A DNA stretch of 64,000 bases from Clostridium sp. Marseille-P299 (GCF_900078195.1 NZ_FJVE01000006.1:312501-376500); one strand, 5' to 3'. Counted from the stretch's first letter, positions 1 to 8,676 are shown. The notes: a model not told the origin generated them from the letters alone. Numbers and translations: made by a program.

Positions 1-410
1 TCAATATTTACGATGTCTCCATCCTTTAAAATATCATCTTCCGATGGTATTCCATGGCATACTTGACTATTAATTGATGTACAAACGCTCTTTGGAAATC
101 CCTCAAATCCAAGCGGTGCCGGAATTCCTCCGAGTTCTTTTGTCTTATTATAAACCAATTGATCTATTTCTTCTGTTGACATACCAGCTTTTATATGTTC
201 AGCCACATAATCAAGTACAGCAATATTTACCTTACCACTTTTTCTTATTCCATCAATTTGTTCTTTCGTTTTGATGATATCGTGAGTTGGCACCATGTAA
301 CCTTGTCTTCTATAATCCGCGATTTTATCATCAAATGCAGCATGGCAAACTTTATACTTCTTACCACTACCACACCAACACAAATCATTTCTACCTAATT
401 TCACTTGCAT
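1..410 (-). CDS. map: Methionine aminopeptidase type I with N-terminal SEC-C zinc motif (3' part outside window)
   Basis: Removes the initiator methionine from new proteins in the cytoplasm. Only the first about 136 codons are inside the window; the gene runs off the left edge. The start ATG at 410 follows a GGAGG site at about 415-419. Residues 1-24 hold a SEC-C zinc motif (GRNDLCWCGSGKKYKVCH), an N-terminal extension seen on one class of bacterial Map. The peptidase fold follows, with the conserved CHGIP stretch whose His is a substrate-binding residue of the family. The metal-ligand Asp, His and Glu residues would lie in the missing part, so activity cannot be judged. Confidence 0.93.
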   Translation of the reverse strand, partial: MQVKLGRNDLCWCGSGKKYKVCHAAFDDKIADYRRQGYMVPTHDIIKTKEQIDGIRKSGKVNIAVLDYVAEHIKAGMSTEEIDQLVYNKTKELGGIPAPLGFEGFPKSVCTSINSQVCHGIPSEDDILKDGDIVNI

Positions 411-502
411 ATTTACCTCCGTGCTTTCTATAGGCTGCTCAATTCATAAGCAAAAATGCCCTTTGTACTTTAATTCTATTGTTATAATTTGAGTGATTTC
501 TC

Positions 503-850
503 TTAATTATGAGTTTTCTTTTCATAAGTATTTGATTGCTTTCGATACTGACTTGGTGTGCATCCTATTGTCTTAACAAACGCTCTTGTAAATGCTTCTT
601 GTGATGAAAAGCCATAATCCATTGCAACATCTAAGATTCTTCGTTTTGTTTGTTTGATTTCATGTGCAGCCAAACACAATTTACGTTTTACGATGTATTC
701 TTTAAAAGTAGAACCAACATACTCATGGAATTTTGAGGAACAATAATAAGAGGAATACCCTACAAATTCAGACATCTGCTCTAGAGTAGGATTATCTTTT
801 ATATTTTCCTCTACCCATTCGACCATAGTTTCTATTGTTGTTACTGACAA
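503..850 (-). CDS. Short AraC-family transcriptional regulator (DNA-binding domain only)
   Basis: A 115-residue protein consisting almost only of the AraC/XylS double helix-turn-helix. Helix-turn-helix 1 covers about residues 20-60 (LEQMSEFVGYSSYYCSSKF), and helix-turn-helix 2 ends in the family signature FSSQEAFTRAFVKTIGCTPSQYR near residues 80-103. No effector or sensor domain is present, unlike most family members of 250-300 residues. The start is read as TTG at 850 because a GGGAGTGA site lies just upstream; an in-frame ATG at 826 is the alternative. It is a single gene and its targets are unknown. Small SoxS/MarA-like proteins have this architecture, but nothing nearby links it to such a regulon. 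Confidence 0.85.
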   Translation of the reverse strand: MSVTTIETMVEWVEENIKDNPTLEQMSEFVGYSSYYCSSKFHEYVGSTFKEYIVKRKLCLAAHEIKQTKRRILDVAMDYGFSSQEAFTRAFVKTIGCTPSQYRKQSNTYEKKTHN

Positions 851-926
851 ATTAAATCACTCCCTACTTTTATCATACCATTATTTTATTTTAAAAACTT
901 GATATAACTTGCAAATTTTTTTCGTA

Positions 927-1298
927 TTAATCATTTATAATTAATAGTTCTTTTTGAATCTTTTTTGAAAAACTTTTAAACACTTGTTCATAAGCATGGT
1001 CTATCATATTAAGTAACTCATCGTCAGATATTTTATCAATGTAAATCGTATTCCAATATGGTTGTTGTACAGGTGGACAATGATATCCTCTTATAACAAT
1101 ACCAGGATATACACTCCTGTAAAAATCACCAGTCGCCATATCACATTTTAAGGTGATTTTATAATCTTCTGGATACGGATATATTTGTGCAAAGATCTTC
1201 TTATTTAATTTAAAACATATTGGTATTTCACCAAAAGGATAATCTATATATGCTTTTGGCTTGCTTAAACAGTATTGCATAATTTGATCTACATTCAT
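927..1298 (-). CDS. MmcQ/YjbR family protein
   Basis: A 123-residue protein of the MmcQ/YjbR family, small cytoplasmic proteins with a CyaY-like fold. Family features visible are the N-terminal LSKPKAYIDYPFGE stretch, the central LKCDMATGDFYRSVYPGIVIRGYH region and the PYWNTIYID segment. The family is sometimes described as DNA-binding but no reaction is established. The ATG at 1298 follows an AGGAGC site. It is monocistronic, separated from the AraC-type gene by about 75 bp and from the next gene by a divergent gap. Confidence 0.87.
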   Translation of the reverse strand: MNVDQIMQYCLSKPKAYIDYPFGEIPICFKLNKKIFAQIYPYPEDYKITLKCDMATGDFYRSVYPGIVIRGYHCPPVQQPYWNTIYIDKISDDELLNMIDHAYEQVFKSFSKKIQKELLIIND

Positions 1299-1567
1299 AT
1301 TCTGCTCCTGATTACTCTTAATTCATTCTTCTAATTTAATGTTAATTTGAAGATAATACCTGTAAAATATCTATATCATCTGATTGATTTAATTATACTA
1401 TATTTATAATCATAACACAAATTGAGCAAGGTTCAAAACCTTGCTCAATTTGTACTACCACGTAGTAATAATCTTCCATAAATAATTACAAAACGTTATA
1501 TTAATAGTAATAAACAAACAGAAGCATAGCATAAAGATGATTATCAAAATATAAAGGTGAAGCCATT

Positions 1568-2008
1568 ATGATGTTAGATGATTTGAAACGAAAATTAAGA
1601 GAATTAAGAAAACTTGAATCTCGTATTCGATTTAAAAATATACCATCGAATCCATGTAACAAATATATATGGGATGAATATTTTTCGACCAAAGACGAAG
1701 ATAATCGTTTTGTGAAATATAATATGAATCTCTTATTAGAAATGGATCATGATCAATTAAAAGAAGTCTTTACTGAATATTCTTTTCATGTTTACTATCA
1801 ATTCAATAAAGAAAATGGAATTAACTCTGTTAGTATGCATGATACTACGCTCCTTAAAACCTTAGAACTTCCTCCATATGCTTCTACTGATGATATTAAA
1901 GTTAAGTTTCGAGAATTAGCAAAAAAATATCATCCTGATACTGGCGGAGACAATGATAAGTTTATTGAACTTGTGAATGTTTATAAAAAATTAATGGATG
2001 AAATTTAA
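1568..2008 (+). CDS. J-domain protein with C-terminal J domain
   Basis: A 146-residue protein whose last about 55 residues form a J domain, the part that stimulates ATP hydrolysis by DnaK/Hsp70. The invariant HPD tripeptide is present (KKYHPDTGGDNDKF), preceded by the helix II stretch DDIKVKFRELAKK. The first about 90 residues are charged, start with a possible coiled coil (LDDLKRKLRELRKLESRI) and match nothing I recognise. The J domain sits at the C terminus, unlike DnaJ, so this is probably a specialised co-chaperone with a substrate-binding N-terminal part. ATG codons occur at both 1568 and 1571, and the ribosome site (AGGTG) is modest. Confidence 0.82.
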   Translation: MMLDDLKRKLRELRKLESRIRFKNIPSNPCNKYIWDEYFSTKDEDNRFVKYNMNLLLEMDHDQLKEVFTEYSFHVYYQFNKENGINSVSMHDTTLLKTLELPPYASTDDIKVKFRELAKKYHPDTGGDNDKFIELVNVYKKLMDEI

Positions 2009-2196
2009 TTAAAAAATAGCAAACAGGGAAGTATTTTTCCTATTGACTATGTTATCGTACAATTATTAAAGAGCTTGAGCCATTTTGCGAAAGAATGAAG
2101 TATATGAATGGCAAATATGTAATGTATAATAATACCATGATGATGGTTTGTAATAGTTAATAACTGCGAACTATGAATATGTGGAGGTGTTAGCTT

Positions 2197-2721
2197 ATGC
2201 AATTTATGCTAAAAACAGAACGATTGGTGATACAACCATATAGCCATGATTATTTAGAAGATTATTTCAAAGAGTTTACAGACGAAATTACAAAATTTCA
2301 ATATCCAGATAGCTTTTCAAACATAGAATCAGCAAGAAAATTAGTATCAGAGTTTTTAATGGAAATGGAAAAAGGAAACATGCTTGAGTTGGTGATTCTA
2401 TCTCAACAAGGTGAGTTTCTCGGAAGTATGGAAGCGTTTAATATTAAGGAAAAAACTCCAGAGGTTGGATTATGGATAAAGAAGTCTGCCCATGGAAAAG
2501 GGTATGGCTATGAGGCGTTGAAGGCATTGATTGAGTATTTAGATTCTAAACAGAAGTACAAGTATTATGTATATGAAGTTGATATAAAAAATACGCAAAG
2601 TCTTCATTTGGTAAATAAATTTTTATATAATAAAGGTAATTATAATGAAGTTATAACAGAATCTGGTAAAAAATTGACACTTGATACTTATTTTATTTTA
2701 CCGAATAGCGATAATAATTGA
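2197..2721 (+). CDS. GNAT family N-acetyltransferase
   Basis: A 174-residue acetyltransferase of the RimJ/RimL-like group, predicted to move the acetyl group of acetyl-CoA to an amine. It opens with the usual LKTERLVIQPYS strand. The acetyl-CoA pyrophosphate loop appears as KSAHGKGYGYEALKALIEYL near residues 103-122. The substrate is not deducible. A strong GGAGGTG site precedes the ATG at 2197. It stands alone, followed by an inverted repeat at 2817-2842. Confidence 0.88.
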   Translation: MQFMLKTERLVIQPYSHDYLEDYFKEFTDEITKFQYPDSFSNIESARKLVSEFLMEMEKGNMLELVILSQQGEFLGSMEAFNIKEKTPEVGLWIKKSAHGKGYGYEALKALIEYLDSKQKYKYYVYEVDIKNTQSLHLVNKFLYNKGNYNEVITESGKKLTLDTYFILPNSDNN

Positions 2722-2816
2722 AATGATTTCAAGTGACTTAATGGTTAGATGAAATGTTAAATTTCAAGTTGTCGAAGATTTGACTGATTCGTTATCTTTC
2801 ACAATAGTGAACTTAA

Positions 2817-2842
2817 AAGGAGGGAAAATTACATCCCTCCTT
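2817..2842. terminator. Inverted repeat, possible terminator
   Basis: A 9-bp perfect inverted repeat (AAGGAGGGA / TCCCTCCTT) with an 8-base loop lies about 95 bp past the acetyltransferase stop. The downstream T-tract is weak, so it may be a poor or bidirectional terminator. Confidence 0.45.
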
Positions 2843-2999
2843 CAATTATATCTATATACTTATATTATTATCTAACAGATTTAATAAATATAAAGACTGT
2901 ATCAGCACTTAAATTATAAAGTTCTGGTATAAGTTTAGGTTCCTTTTTTGTATCAATTGCTTTCTATAATTTCATCCTAGGCTATTTTCCTATTCTTAA

Positions 3000-4085
3000 C
3001 TAATTCAAATACTGAATGTTCTTTCCAGAATACATGTCATATTGTAATATCTTATTTTCATTCATTAACTTCGATAAATCGATACATTGAATTTGAGAAT
3101 TCTCATAAACTGTCCAGTAAAACTTCAAAGATTCCGCACACATAATGGATGTGTACAGAGTATAATCGTATGCTGAGACATTTACATCATGTTCAGTAAT
3201 ATTATCTACATCTGCAACCTCAACCATACCTAAGGGAAATGCTATGTTTTGAAATAATCGAAACATATACGTTACCCCTTCTTCTTCATTTTTACCTTTT
3301 TTCCCATATTCTTTTAAATAACTAAGACGTACAAAACGAGATGTAGAAGAACTGTCTCCAGGCAAACCTAGAGCTCCTGTACCTGAAAAACATTGCTCTA
3401 ATTCTACTCCGTTGATTTTAATATTATCATAATCCTTTTTCCTTATATGAGGATAGTTTAATAAATTCTCACAATGCCATGAATAACTTGGGCTATTGGT
3501 CAGAACCCCCATACTGTTTCTATAAATACGTATCGTTTCCTCTTCTGGTTCAATAATAATCGTTTCACCACTAGAATCCGAAAAAATCCAATGAACCGTT
3601 GGAATTGCTCCCATCATTGCTTGTGCTACTATGCTTACTTTATGATTCAATGTATCAATAATCTCTTCAACTGACTGGCATTGTGTTAATAAATATGTCA
3701 CAACAAATGCTGGTTGCAGTGGAATTGTATTTGCTTTTTCTACTTCTGGATATTTGGCAAACTTTCTAAAGTATAATTGTCCGCCCATAAGCCCCTTTTC
3801 ATTAATTCCTTCAAATAACGTTGGTGTCGATTTTAAAACAATAGACCCAGTTCCAATGGCTGCATATTTTGATGTAACTTTGTCAGTCTCTCTTAAATTG
3901 TTTTCAAATATATTCCCCATTGTATAATACTCTGTATTACGTGGAAGATACGTAATTTTACTATCTGCAGCAATACGATTAAAATCAAAATTTCTTCCCC
4001 ATAAATGATTATTATCTTCTGTTTCCCATGAAAAAGAACTGCAACCACCATACAATTCATTTAATTTTATCTTTGTCCCAATCAT
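3000..4085 (-). CDS. Linear amide C-N hydrolase, choloylglycine hydrolase / penicillin V acylase family
   Basis: An N-terminal nucleophile hydrolase of 361 residues that should cleave a linear amide such as a bile-salt conjugate, penicillin V or an N-acyl signal. The nucleophile is Cys15 (YGGCSSFSW). Arg31 and Asp34 in WGRNFDF lie 16 and 19 residues after it, the spacing between Cys2, Arg18 and Asp21 of bile salt hydrolases. A later Asn (VLTNSPSY) and Arg (STSRFVRL) match the remaining active-site positions. In many family members the Cys directly follows Met1; here 14 residues precede it, so a propeptide would have to be removed. No signal peptide is visible, and the substrate is unknown. 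Confidence 0.85.
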   Translation of the reverse strand: MIGTKIKLNELYGGCSSFSWETEDNNHLWGRNFDFNRIAADSKITYLPRNTEYYTMGNIFENNLRETDKVTSKYAAIGTGSIVLKSTPTLFEGINEKGLMGGQLYFRKFAKYPEVEKANTIPLQPAFVVTYLLTQCQSVEEIIDTLNHKVSIVAQAMMGAIPTVHWIFSDSSGETIIIEPEEETIRIYRNSMGVLTNSPSYSWHCENLLNYPHIRKKDYDNIKINGVELEQCFSGTGALGLPGDSSSTSRFVRLSYLKEYGKKGKNEEEGVTYMFRLFQNIAFPLGMVEVADVDNITEHDVNVSAYDYTLYTSIMCAESLKFYWTVYENSQIQCIDLSKLMNENKILQYDMYSGKNIQYLN

Positions 4086-4391
4086 ATTAACTTACCCTTC
4101 CTTCTAAAGTAAATAAAAAGTTTCCAATATAGTATACCACGAAATTTCATATACTACTTCACAAATAGCATAATTGTTTGAAGCTTGTTCCTATACAGAG
4201 CTTTTTTCAGTTTTCTCAAAACTCTTCCTCTCCTATCGATATTCCTGCTTTTCTAATTCTATAAACAAAAACATCGGTATTTTAGTTAACCACAACTATA
4301 CTCTTATTCTATGAATACATAACTGAAGATTTCTAAAAACTAATATTATTGTTTTTATAAAAAAACAAGATATTAAAGCTCTAACATAGCT
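4086..4391. other. Non-coding region upstream of the hydrolase gene
   Basis: AT-rich sequence with no credible gene. It presumably holds the promoter of the minus-strand hydrolase, but I cannot pick it out with confidence. Confidence 0.5.
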
Positions 4392-4427
4392 ATCATTGAT
4401 ATCATTGATATCATTGATATCGTTGAT
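4392..4427. repeat. Four tandem copies of a 9-bp unit
   Basis: Three perfect copies of ATCATTGAT are followed by a fourth with one change (ATCGTTGAT). They lie about 300 bp upstream of the class II ribonucleotide reductase promoter. Confidence 0.85.
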
Positions 4428-4482
4428 AAAATATTTTTGTGGTTCCTTATCTTACGGTGGTAAGACATTTCACTGCTGTTAC

Positions 4483-4622
4483 ACGTTATACACTGGTGAG
4501 ATGATTGCCGTGATAAACCATCTTACGTGAGTGAGATCATAAACTACAATCACCATCTTGCGTGCTTAAAACTACTGACTGCAGAACCAACTTGCGTGCG
4601 TAAAATCATCGATTGTAATAAC
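4483..4622. repeat. Degenerate tandem repeat, about 35-bp period
   Basis: Related blocks begin CATCTTACGTG at 4519, CATCTTGCGTG at 4554 and CAACTTGCGTG at 4588, each followed by a diverged tail ending in an AATC- or AATA-like stretch. A weaker fourth copy precedes them from about 4483. The spacing is 34-35 bp. No coding frame or hairpin explains them. Confidence 0.6.
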
Positions 4623-4672
4623 GTGTCATAGCTAGAATTTAATTATCCAACATCCCTAAGCCCTTTAAAATA

Positions 4673-4718
4673 CCACTATATATTGATATTTATATTTATT
4701 CCAAACTATATATAGTTA
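4673..4718. promoter_or_regulatory. Two NrdR-like boxes upstream of ribonucleotide reductase
   Basis: Palindromic cores CTATATATTG (4676-4685) and CTATATATAG (4706-4715) have their centres 30 bp apart, about three helical turns. They lie just upstream of the -35 element. NrdR, the ribonucleotide reductase repressor, is known to bind paired boxes of this kind at this spacing, so repression by NrdR is predicted. Confidence 0.7.
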
Positions 4719-4724
4719 TTTCTC

Positions 4725-4753
4725 TTGACTTTATATTTTTTATGTCCTATACT
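4725..4753 (+). promoter_or_regulatory. Sigma-A type promoter of the ribonucleotide reductase gene
   Basis: TTGACT at 4725-4730 and TATACT at 4748-4753 are separated by 17 bp. The predicted transcript has a leader of about 135 nt, in which I see no clear cobalamin riboswitch. Confidence 0.75.
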
Positions 4754-4896
4754 AAACTAATAAATTATGACTATAAATAATAACATAAAAAAAGGAAAAG
4801 GAATGAAATAAGCCTACTTCCTTATCCCCCATTAAGGATATATTTTAGAGTCCATAGCTTTCAAGGGACTACGATATTAACCAAAGGAGAACTGAA

Positions 4897-7293
4897 ATGA
4901 AAGTTGTAAAAAGAAATCAAACTGTTGTTGAATTTGATAGATTTAGAATCATCAATGCAATTAATAAGGCTATGAATGATGTAAATGAAATTAATACTAT
5001 GATAGCTGAAGATATTGCTAATAAAATTGAAAACCTAAATTCTAATCAACTATCCGTAGAAGAAATTGAGAGAAAAGTTATAAAAGAATTGTACCTAGCA
5101 AATTTAGATATTGTTGCTGACTCATATTCTGAATATAAATCTCAACGTAAATTACTAAGGAAAACCACTGCTAGTAAAACCGATGGTAAATTCTTATCCA
5201 ACGATTTTATCAGTAAGTATAAACATAGACCGAATCCATTTTCTACTGAACTCGGAAAGTTTGTTTATTATCGCACATATAGTAGACCAATTCCTGAAGA
5301 AAACCGACGAGAAGATTGGTGGGAAACTGTATACCGTGTTGTTGAATTTAACACTAGCTTACAAGTAGATGCCATGAAACGACAAGGTATTATAGTTACA
5401 GATAATATACTTACTGCTTTAAAAAAAGAAGCTGAGGAGATTTATGATTTAATTTATAATCTAAAATTATTCCCATCTGGTAGATCCCTGTGGGTAGCAG
5501 GAAGTAAATCCTCTTACCTATTTCCACTAAGTAATTTTAACTGTAGTTTCTTAGCAATTGATAGTTTACAAAAGTTTTCAGAGATATTCTTTGTGTTAAT
5601 GTTAGGTACTGGTGTTGGCTTATCAGTTCAAAGACAATATGTTTCAAAGTTACCAAAAGTAAATAGTAAAATTGAAGTTATTCACAAGGCATATGAAGCA
5701 GTTCCAAAGAATTTAAGAAAAGAATATACAGAACTTAAAGTCATTAATAAGAATGCAATTGAGTTAGAAATTGGTGATAGTAAGTTTGGATGGAGCAAAG
5801 CCATCGATATGTATTTTGAAATAATTTCGTCAAAACAATACTCAGACGTTGAATTTATTTTTATCAATTATAATAATGTTCGTCCAGAAGGTGAAAGATT
5901 AAAAACTTTCGGAGGATATGCTTCTGGTCATAATAATATAAAGCAGATGTTTACTAAGATTGATCGTATTTTCAAAGAAAAGAGACGCACCAATGAAGGA
6001 CAATGGCAAGTGATTAAGCCAATTGATTGCTTAGATATTGCTACCATTATTGCTGAAAATGTAGTATCTGGAGGGGTTAGACGTTCTGCTGAAATCGTAT
6101 TTTGTGATAGTGATGAGCAAGATGTATTAAATGCAAAAGCTAATTTATACTATCAAGATGATCAAGGCAATTGGATAAGCAACACAAATATATTAAATCG
6201 TTCCCTATCAAATAATACCGTTATCTATGAACATAAGCCAACAAGAGCAGAACTTCATAATCATTTTGAAAAATTAAAAGTATCTGGAGAACCAGCCTTC
6301 GCTAATTTCGAAGAAATGAAACGAAGAAGAGACGACGTTCAAGGTGGAAACCCATGTTTTGAAATCATGCTAAGAGACAGAGGGGTATGTAATCTTACCG
6401 AAGTTAATATGATGGGCTTTGTTAACGAAGATGGTACTTATAATAAAGAAGAACTATTAAAAGCTCAAAAATATTCCGCCCATATTGGATATCGAATGGC
6501 TAGTATCGAATTAGAATTACATGAATGGGATTTGGTGAATAAAGAAGACAGATTAACTGGATGTTCCTTAACAGGAGTAATGGATTTTAAAAATGCAACA
6601 AATATTTCCGACGATGAGTTTAAACAATTATTAAATGAGTTACGAAGTGTTGCTAGAAATTCAGCTTTCGAATTAGCAGATATGTTAAAAATGAATCGCC
6701 CTAAGTTAGTAACGACTGTTAAACCATCTGGTACTATAAGTCAGTTACCTACAGTATCCAGTGGAGTTCATTTTTCACATTCACCATACTACATCAGAAG
6801 AGTTCGTGTTAACGCACAAGATCCACTAGCAAAAGCAATGGATGCTGCTCATTTCCCTTGGCATCCAGAAGTAGGACAGACAGTAGAAAATCATAAAACA
6901 AGAGTATTTGAGTTTCCAGTAAAAGCTCCAGAAGGAAGAACAAAATACGACGTTTCTGCAATTGAGCAGCTTGAATTGTACAAATTGATAATGAAAAATT
7001 ATGTAGATCATAATGCTTCTAATACGATCCATGTAAGACCAAACGAATGGGACGAAGTAGAACAATGGGTTTATGACAATTGGGACGATATTGTTGGTGT
7101 TACCTTCTTATCTCTTGATGATAGCTTTTATCAGCTTCTACCTTATGAAGCTATCACAAAAGAGAAATATGATGAATTAATAGCGAAACAACCAAAGTTT
7201 AATCCATCTATCTTAAGACAATTTGAAACCTTTGAAGAGGAATTCGAAATATTAGATAAAGACTGTGATTCAGGATTTTGTCCAATTCGATAA
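4897..7293 (+). CDS. nrdJ: Adenosylcobalamin-dependent ribonucleoside-triphosphate reductase (class II)
   Basis: Makes deoxyribonucleotides from ribonucleotides with a B12-generated thiyl radical, in the cytoplasm and independent of oxygen. The 798 residues begin with an ATP-cone allosteric domain (about 1-90; VVKRNQTVVEFDRFRI). Key cysteines match the monomeric Lactobacillus-type enzyme: Cys216 (NFNCSF) and Cys498 (GVCNLTEV) as the reducing pair, Cys487 (GNPCFEI) as the radical cysteine 11 residues before it, and the C-terminal shuttle pair Cys790/Cys795 (CDSGFCPIR). The Lactobacillus enzyme is about 739 residues and lacks the ATP cone, which accounts for the extra length. An AAGGAGA site precedes the ATG. 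The paired NrdR-like boxes and 17-bp promoter upstream predict NrdR control. It is monocistronic, with a terminator at 7342. Confidence 0.96.
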   Translation: MKVVKRNQTVVEFDRFRIINAINKAMNDVNEINTMIAEDIANKIENLNSNQLSVEEIERKVIKELYLANLDIVADSYSEYKSQRKLLRKTTASKTDGKFLSNDFISKYKHRPNPFSTELGKFVYYRTYSRPIPEENRREDWWETVYRVVEFNTSLQVDAMKRQGIIVTDNILTALKKEAEEIYDLIYNLKLFPSGRSLWVAGSKSSYLFPLSNFNCSFLAIDSLQKFSEIFFVLMLGTGVGLSVQRQYVSKLPKVNSKIEVIHKAYEAVPKNLRKEYTELKVINKNAIELEIGDSKFGWSKAIDMYFEIISSKQYSDVEFIFINYNNVRPEGERLKTFGGYASGHNNIKQMFTKIDRIFKEKRRTNEGQWQVIKPIDCLDIATIIAENVVSGGVRRSAEIVFCDSDEQDVLNAKANLYYQDDQGNWISNTNILNRSLSNNTVIYEHKPTRAELHNHFEKLKVSGEPAFANFEEMKRRRDDVQGGNPCFEIMLRDRGVCNLTEVNMMGFVNEDGTYNKEELLKAQKYSAHIGYRMASIELELHEWDLVNKEDRLTGCSLTGVMDFKNATNISDDEFKQLLNELRSVARNSAFELADMLKMNRPKLVTTVKPSGTISQLPTVSSGVHFSHSPYYIRRVRVNAQDPLAKAMDAAHFPWHPEVGQTVENHKTRVFEFPVKAPEGRTKYDVSAIEQLELYKLIMKNYVDHNASNTIHVRPNEWDEVEQWVYDNWDDIVGVTFLSLDDSFYQLLPYEAITKEKYDELIAKQPKFNPSILRQFETFEEEFEILDKDCDSGFCPIR

Positions 7294-7341
7294 GTCTTTC
7301 TGTAAGAGATTTATCATTCATTGCGAAACCTCTGTACCTTT

Positions 7342-7376
7342 AAAAAGCTTCCTACATATTAGGAAGCTTTTTAATT
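7342..7376 (+). terminator. Rho-independent terminator of the reductase gene
   Basis: The stem AAAGCTTCCT / AGGAAGCTTT with a short loop is followed by TTTTAATT, about 50 bp after the stop. Confidence 0.88.
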
Positions 7377-7392
7377 ATTTAATTTAGCTTAT

Positions 7393-7458
7393 TTAATTAT
7401 TTTGATTTTGCTTCTTAATTATTTTGATTTTGTTTCTTAATTATTTTGATTTAGCTTC
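7393..7458. repeat. Three tandem 22-bp copies of a gene's 3' end
   Basis: Near-identical 22-bp units start at 7393, 7415 and 7437. The last one overlaps the final codons and stop of the membrane-protein gene at 7441, so the other two look like duplications of that gene's tail placed after the stop. Confidence 0.8.
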
Positions 7459-7695
7459 TTGATTCTTGATTTCATCCATAAATCTATTTTGAAGCGCTTT
7501 CATATTCTCTTCGATGTCCTTTTGTATGCAATGAATCAATATACTTAATACGATTAAAATCAAAGCAAGCACTCCAAATAGGAATAATCCAAGATAATCA
7601 TAGCTTCTCTTATTTGTATAAGCTAAAACAATTGAGATTATTGCTATTATATTGAATACCATCTGCAACTTTTTTGTCTTTCCCATCTCAAACAT
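7441..7695 (-). CDS. Small membrane protein of unknown function
   Basis: An 84-residue protein with two predicted transmembrane helices, roughly residues 11-27 (MVFNIIAIISIVLAYTN) and 36-56, followed by a charged amphipathic tail (QKDIEENMKALQNRFMDEIKNQ) likely in the cytoplasm. I do not recognise a family. A GGAGGG site precedes the ATG at 7695. The last codons sit in a triplicated 22-bp repeat, which suggests slippage at the 3' end. Confidence 0.7.
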   Translation of the reverse strand: MFEMGKTKKLQMVFNIIAIISIVLAYTNKRSYDYLGLFLFGVLALILIVLSILIHCIQKDIEENMKALQNRFMDEIKNQEAKSK

Positions 7696-7993
7696 ATTAT
7701 CCCTCCATGATAATTATTTTTATAAATAAATTCTTTATGTCGTTCCATTATGTATCTAATTTTACTATACAAGTAATACATCCAGTATTAGGAAAATCTT
7801 CTTTTTGTATTATATTGTATATCACTGTCCTATGTCCATAAATATCATCAAAACAATGTATTACTCTTTCATATTCTATTATTTCCCCTGACAATTATTA
7901 CTTTATGTCTTACGAGTACTGCGCATACTTAGTGATGGTTCCTATGTTATAGGATGAAATCTCCTATTATGTTAAAACGATATCTCCTACAAT
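7696..7993. other. Non-coding gap
   Basis: AT-rich sequence without a supported gene. It contains the promoter region of the small membrane protein and ends at the terminator of the phosphoribosyltransferase gene. Confidence 0.5.
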
Positions 7994-8028
7994 CAAAAAA
8001 AGAGACTGCCATAAATGGCAATCCCTTC
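7994..8028 (-). terminator. Rho-independent terminator of the permease/phosphoribosyltransferase unit
   Basis: Read on the minus strand, the stem GATTGCCAT / ATGGCAGTC is followed by CTCTTTTTTT. It lies 18-50 bp past the stop at 8046. Confidence 0.85.
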
Positions 8029-8045
8029 TTTATTAATTCTCTATT

Positions 8046-8615
8046 TTATGCTAGTTCTATATAATTTCCATCCTTCGTAACTTCAAACAAAGGAAGTTTC
8101 TTTAAGAATAAAATATCCTCACGATTAGCTGCATCTCCTTCTGCTAAAATAGCCGCTTTTTTAACTACATTCGCATTTGCCTTTTCTGCCAAACGTTCTA
8201 ATGCTGCTAAGGATTCTCCTGTAGAAATAACATCATCAATTAAGCAAACTTTTTTACCAGCAATCTTAGCTACCTCTGCTTCATCCAAATATAGTGTCTG
8301 TTCCGAGGTTGTTGTTATGGAATTTACCTTTTCAGAAACAACATTTTTCATATAAGATTTTACCGATTTTCTGGCAACGATAAATGATTTATGATTTAAT
8401 AAACGGCTAATTTCATATGCTAACGCAATCCCTTTTGCCTCCGCAGTCATGATATAATCAATATCTGCTAATTGCTTTGCCAATTCTTTTGCTGCTGCCT
8501 GAATTAATTCCGTATCACCGATAACAACAAAGCTTGCGTAAGCCAAATCTTCCTTTATCGCTACATAAGGTAACTCTCTTGTTAATCCACATACTTCATA
8601 TTTAAATGTTTTCAT
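8046..8615 (-). CDS. Type I phosphoribosyltransferase, probably purine salvage
   Basis: A 189-residue enzyme that should join a base to PRPP. The PRPP-binding motif is clear: VCLIDDVISTGESLAALERL near residues 120-139. An APRT/XPRT-like N-terminal half contains the YIMTAEAKGIALAYEISRLL segment. I use the ATG at 8615 because a GGAGAGG site lies 6-12 bp upstream; a longer frame to 8687 would overlap the permease. The gene follows a nucleobase permease by about 60 bp and shares a terminator with it, so uptake and salvage of the same base (adenine, guanine or xanthine) is the likely joint task. The exact base cannot be told from the sequence. Confidence 0.85.
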   Translation of the reverse strand: MKTFKYEVCGLTRELPYVAIKEDLAYASFVVIGDTELIQAAAKELAKQLADIDYIMTAEAKGIALAYEISRLLNHKSFIVARKSVKSYMKNVVSEKVNSITTTSEQTLYLDEAEVAKIAGKKVCLIDDVISTGESLAALERLAEKANANVVKKAAILAEGDAANREDILFLKKLPLFEVTKDGNYIELA

Positions 8616-8676
8616 ATTTACCTCTCCTTCTGTGTTTGTAAATTTCAAACGTTTTAACTCCTGCACTTTTCTCTCT

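Noticed and set aside
74..398. Two plus-strand open frames opposite the methionine aminopeptidase
   Set aside because: They are antisense shadows of a clear coding gene and have no ribosome site.
4483..4622. CRISPR array
   Set aside because: The units are too diverged, there are no unique spacers between conserved repeats, and no cas genes are in the window.
4754..4896. Cobalamin riboswitch before the B12-dependent reductase
   Set aside because: No B12-box-like sequence or matching stems were seen in the roughly 140-nt leader; it is also shorter than such a riboswitch.
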